A stretch of DNA of 16,373 nt. It comes from Coemansia sp. RSA 1804 (Eukaryota; Kickxellomycota; Kickxellomycetes; Kickxellales; Kickxellaceae). Below the pieces are notes generated by a model. That model did not search any database and had not been told where the DNA came from. It was given only the letters and a program-made list of their open reading frames with translations. Below are positions 16,282-16,373 of the stretch, piece by piece. Both the position numbers and the translations under genes were made by a program. The first letter of the stretch is position 1. Each line of letters opens with the position of its first letter. The stretch spans positions 1 through 16,373 of the forward strand of contig JANBTH010000485.1 of the NCBI GenBank assembly GCA_027578815.1, given 5' to 3'.

Positions 16282-16373
16282 AGAATTGGGTTGCAATGCG
16301 ATACTGGTCAATGACAAATGTCTTTTATCCCTTTTAAAAAGTTCGTTGAAAATAAAGGAAACACAAGATGACA

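Larger units (their letters stand above)
15769..16373. other. 3' intergenic region, no convincing gene
   Basis: It holds AATAAA at 15985-15990 (likely signal of the preceding gene, 217 bases after its stop), an A8 run near 16053 and a G10 run at 16272-16281. A 90-codon minus-strand frame (15957-16229, ATG start) is Cys/Phe/Met-rich with no family likeness, and I do not call it. The next gene must start beyond the right edge. Confidence 0.55.

Overview
This is nuclear DNA from a fungus. Evidence: long, mostly intronless ORFs with a fungal-type Hsp90, short-consensus splice sites (GTAAGA...TTAG), AATAAA-type 3' signals and T-rich, TATA-bearing promoters. Several genes have an animal-like architecture that budding yeast lacks (L-asparaginase with ankyrin repeats, tomosyn with an R-SNARE tail, a HIRIP3-type histone chaperone), which suggests an early-diverging lineage; Zoopagomycota/Kickxellomycotina would fit, but that is inference from gene content only. 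Nothing in the window looks bacterial, viral or transposon-derived.

Layout. (1) 1-1333, minus strand: the N-terminal 444 codons of a PPR-like, probably mitochondrial protein that runs off the left edge. (2) 1334-2844: a divergent intergenic region holding one doubtful coding stretch (1981-2262) and the HSP90 promoter, with two step-type heat-shock elements, a CT-rich tract, a TATA-like box and a CAG/CAA leader. (3) 2845-4971, plus: cytosolic HSP90, 708 aa, strongly codon-biased, ending MEEID rather than MEEVD; a hairpin lies in its 3' UTR. (4) 5619-9470, plus: a tomosyn/Lgl/Sro7-family protein of about 1234 aa with one intron after a 12-codon first exon and a C-terminal R-SNARE motif. (5) 10028-12766, plus: type I L-asparaginase with C-terminal ankyrin repeats (912 aa) and a long disordered insert between its two catalytic motifs. 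(6) 12767-13811: about 1 kb without a convincing gene, AT-rich, with a perfect 9-bp hairpin and polyadenylation-type signals. (7) 13812-14336, plus: a small secreted protein of unknown function. (8) 14734-15768, plus: a HIRIP3/Chz1-like histone chaperone. (9) 15769-16373: no convincing gene; a G10 run near the end.

The genes do not form an operon-like or pathway cluster: proteostasis, exocytosis, asparagine catabolism, chromatin and mitochondrial RNA metabolism sit side by side, as is normal for a fungal chromosome arm. I found no clear previously undescribed multi-gene system. The observations most worth checking are the regulatory layout of HSP90, its altered C-terminal peptide, the asparaginase insert, the R-SNARE-bearing fungal tomosyn, the HIRIP3-like chaperone, and the small secreted protein with an alternating-leucine tail ending in a CaaX-like tetrapeptide.
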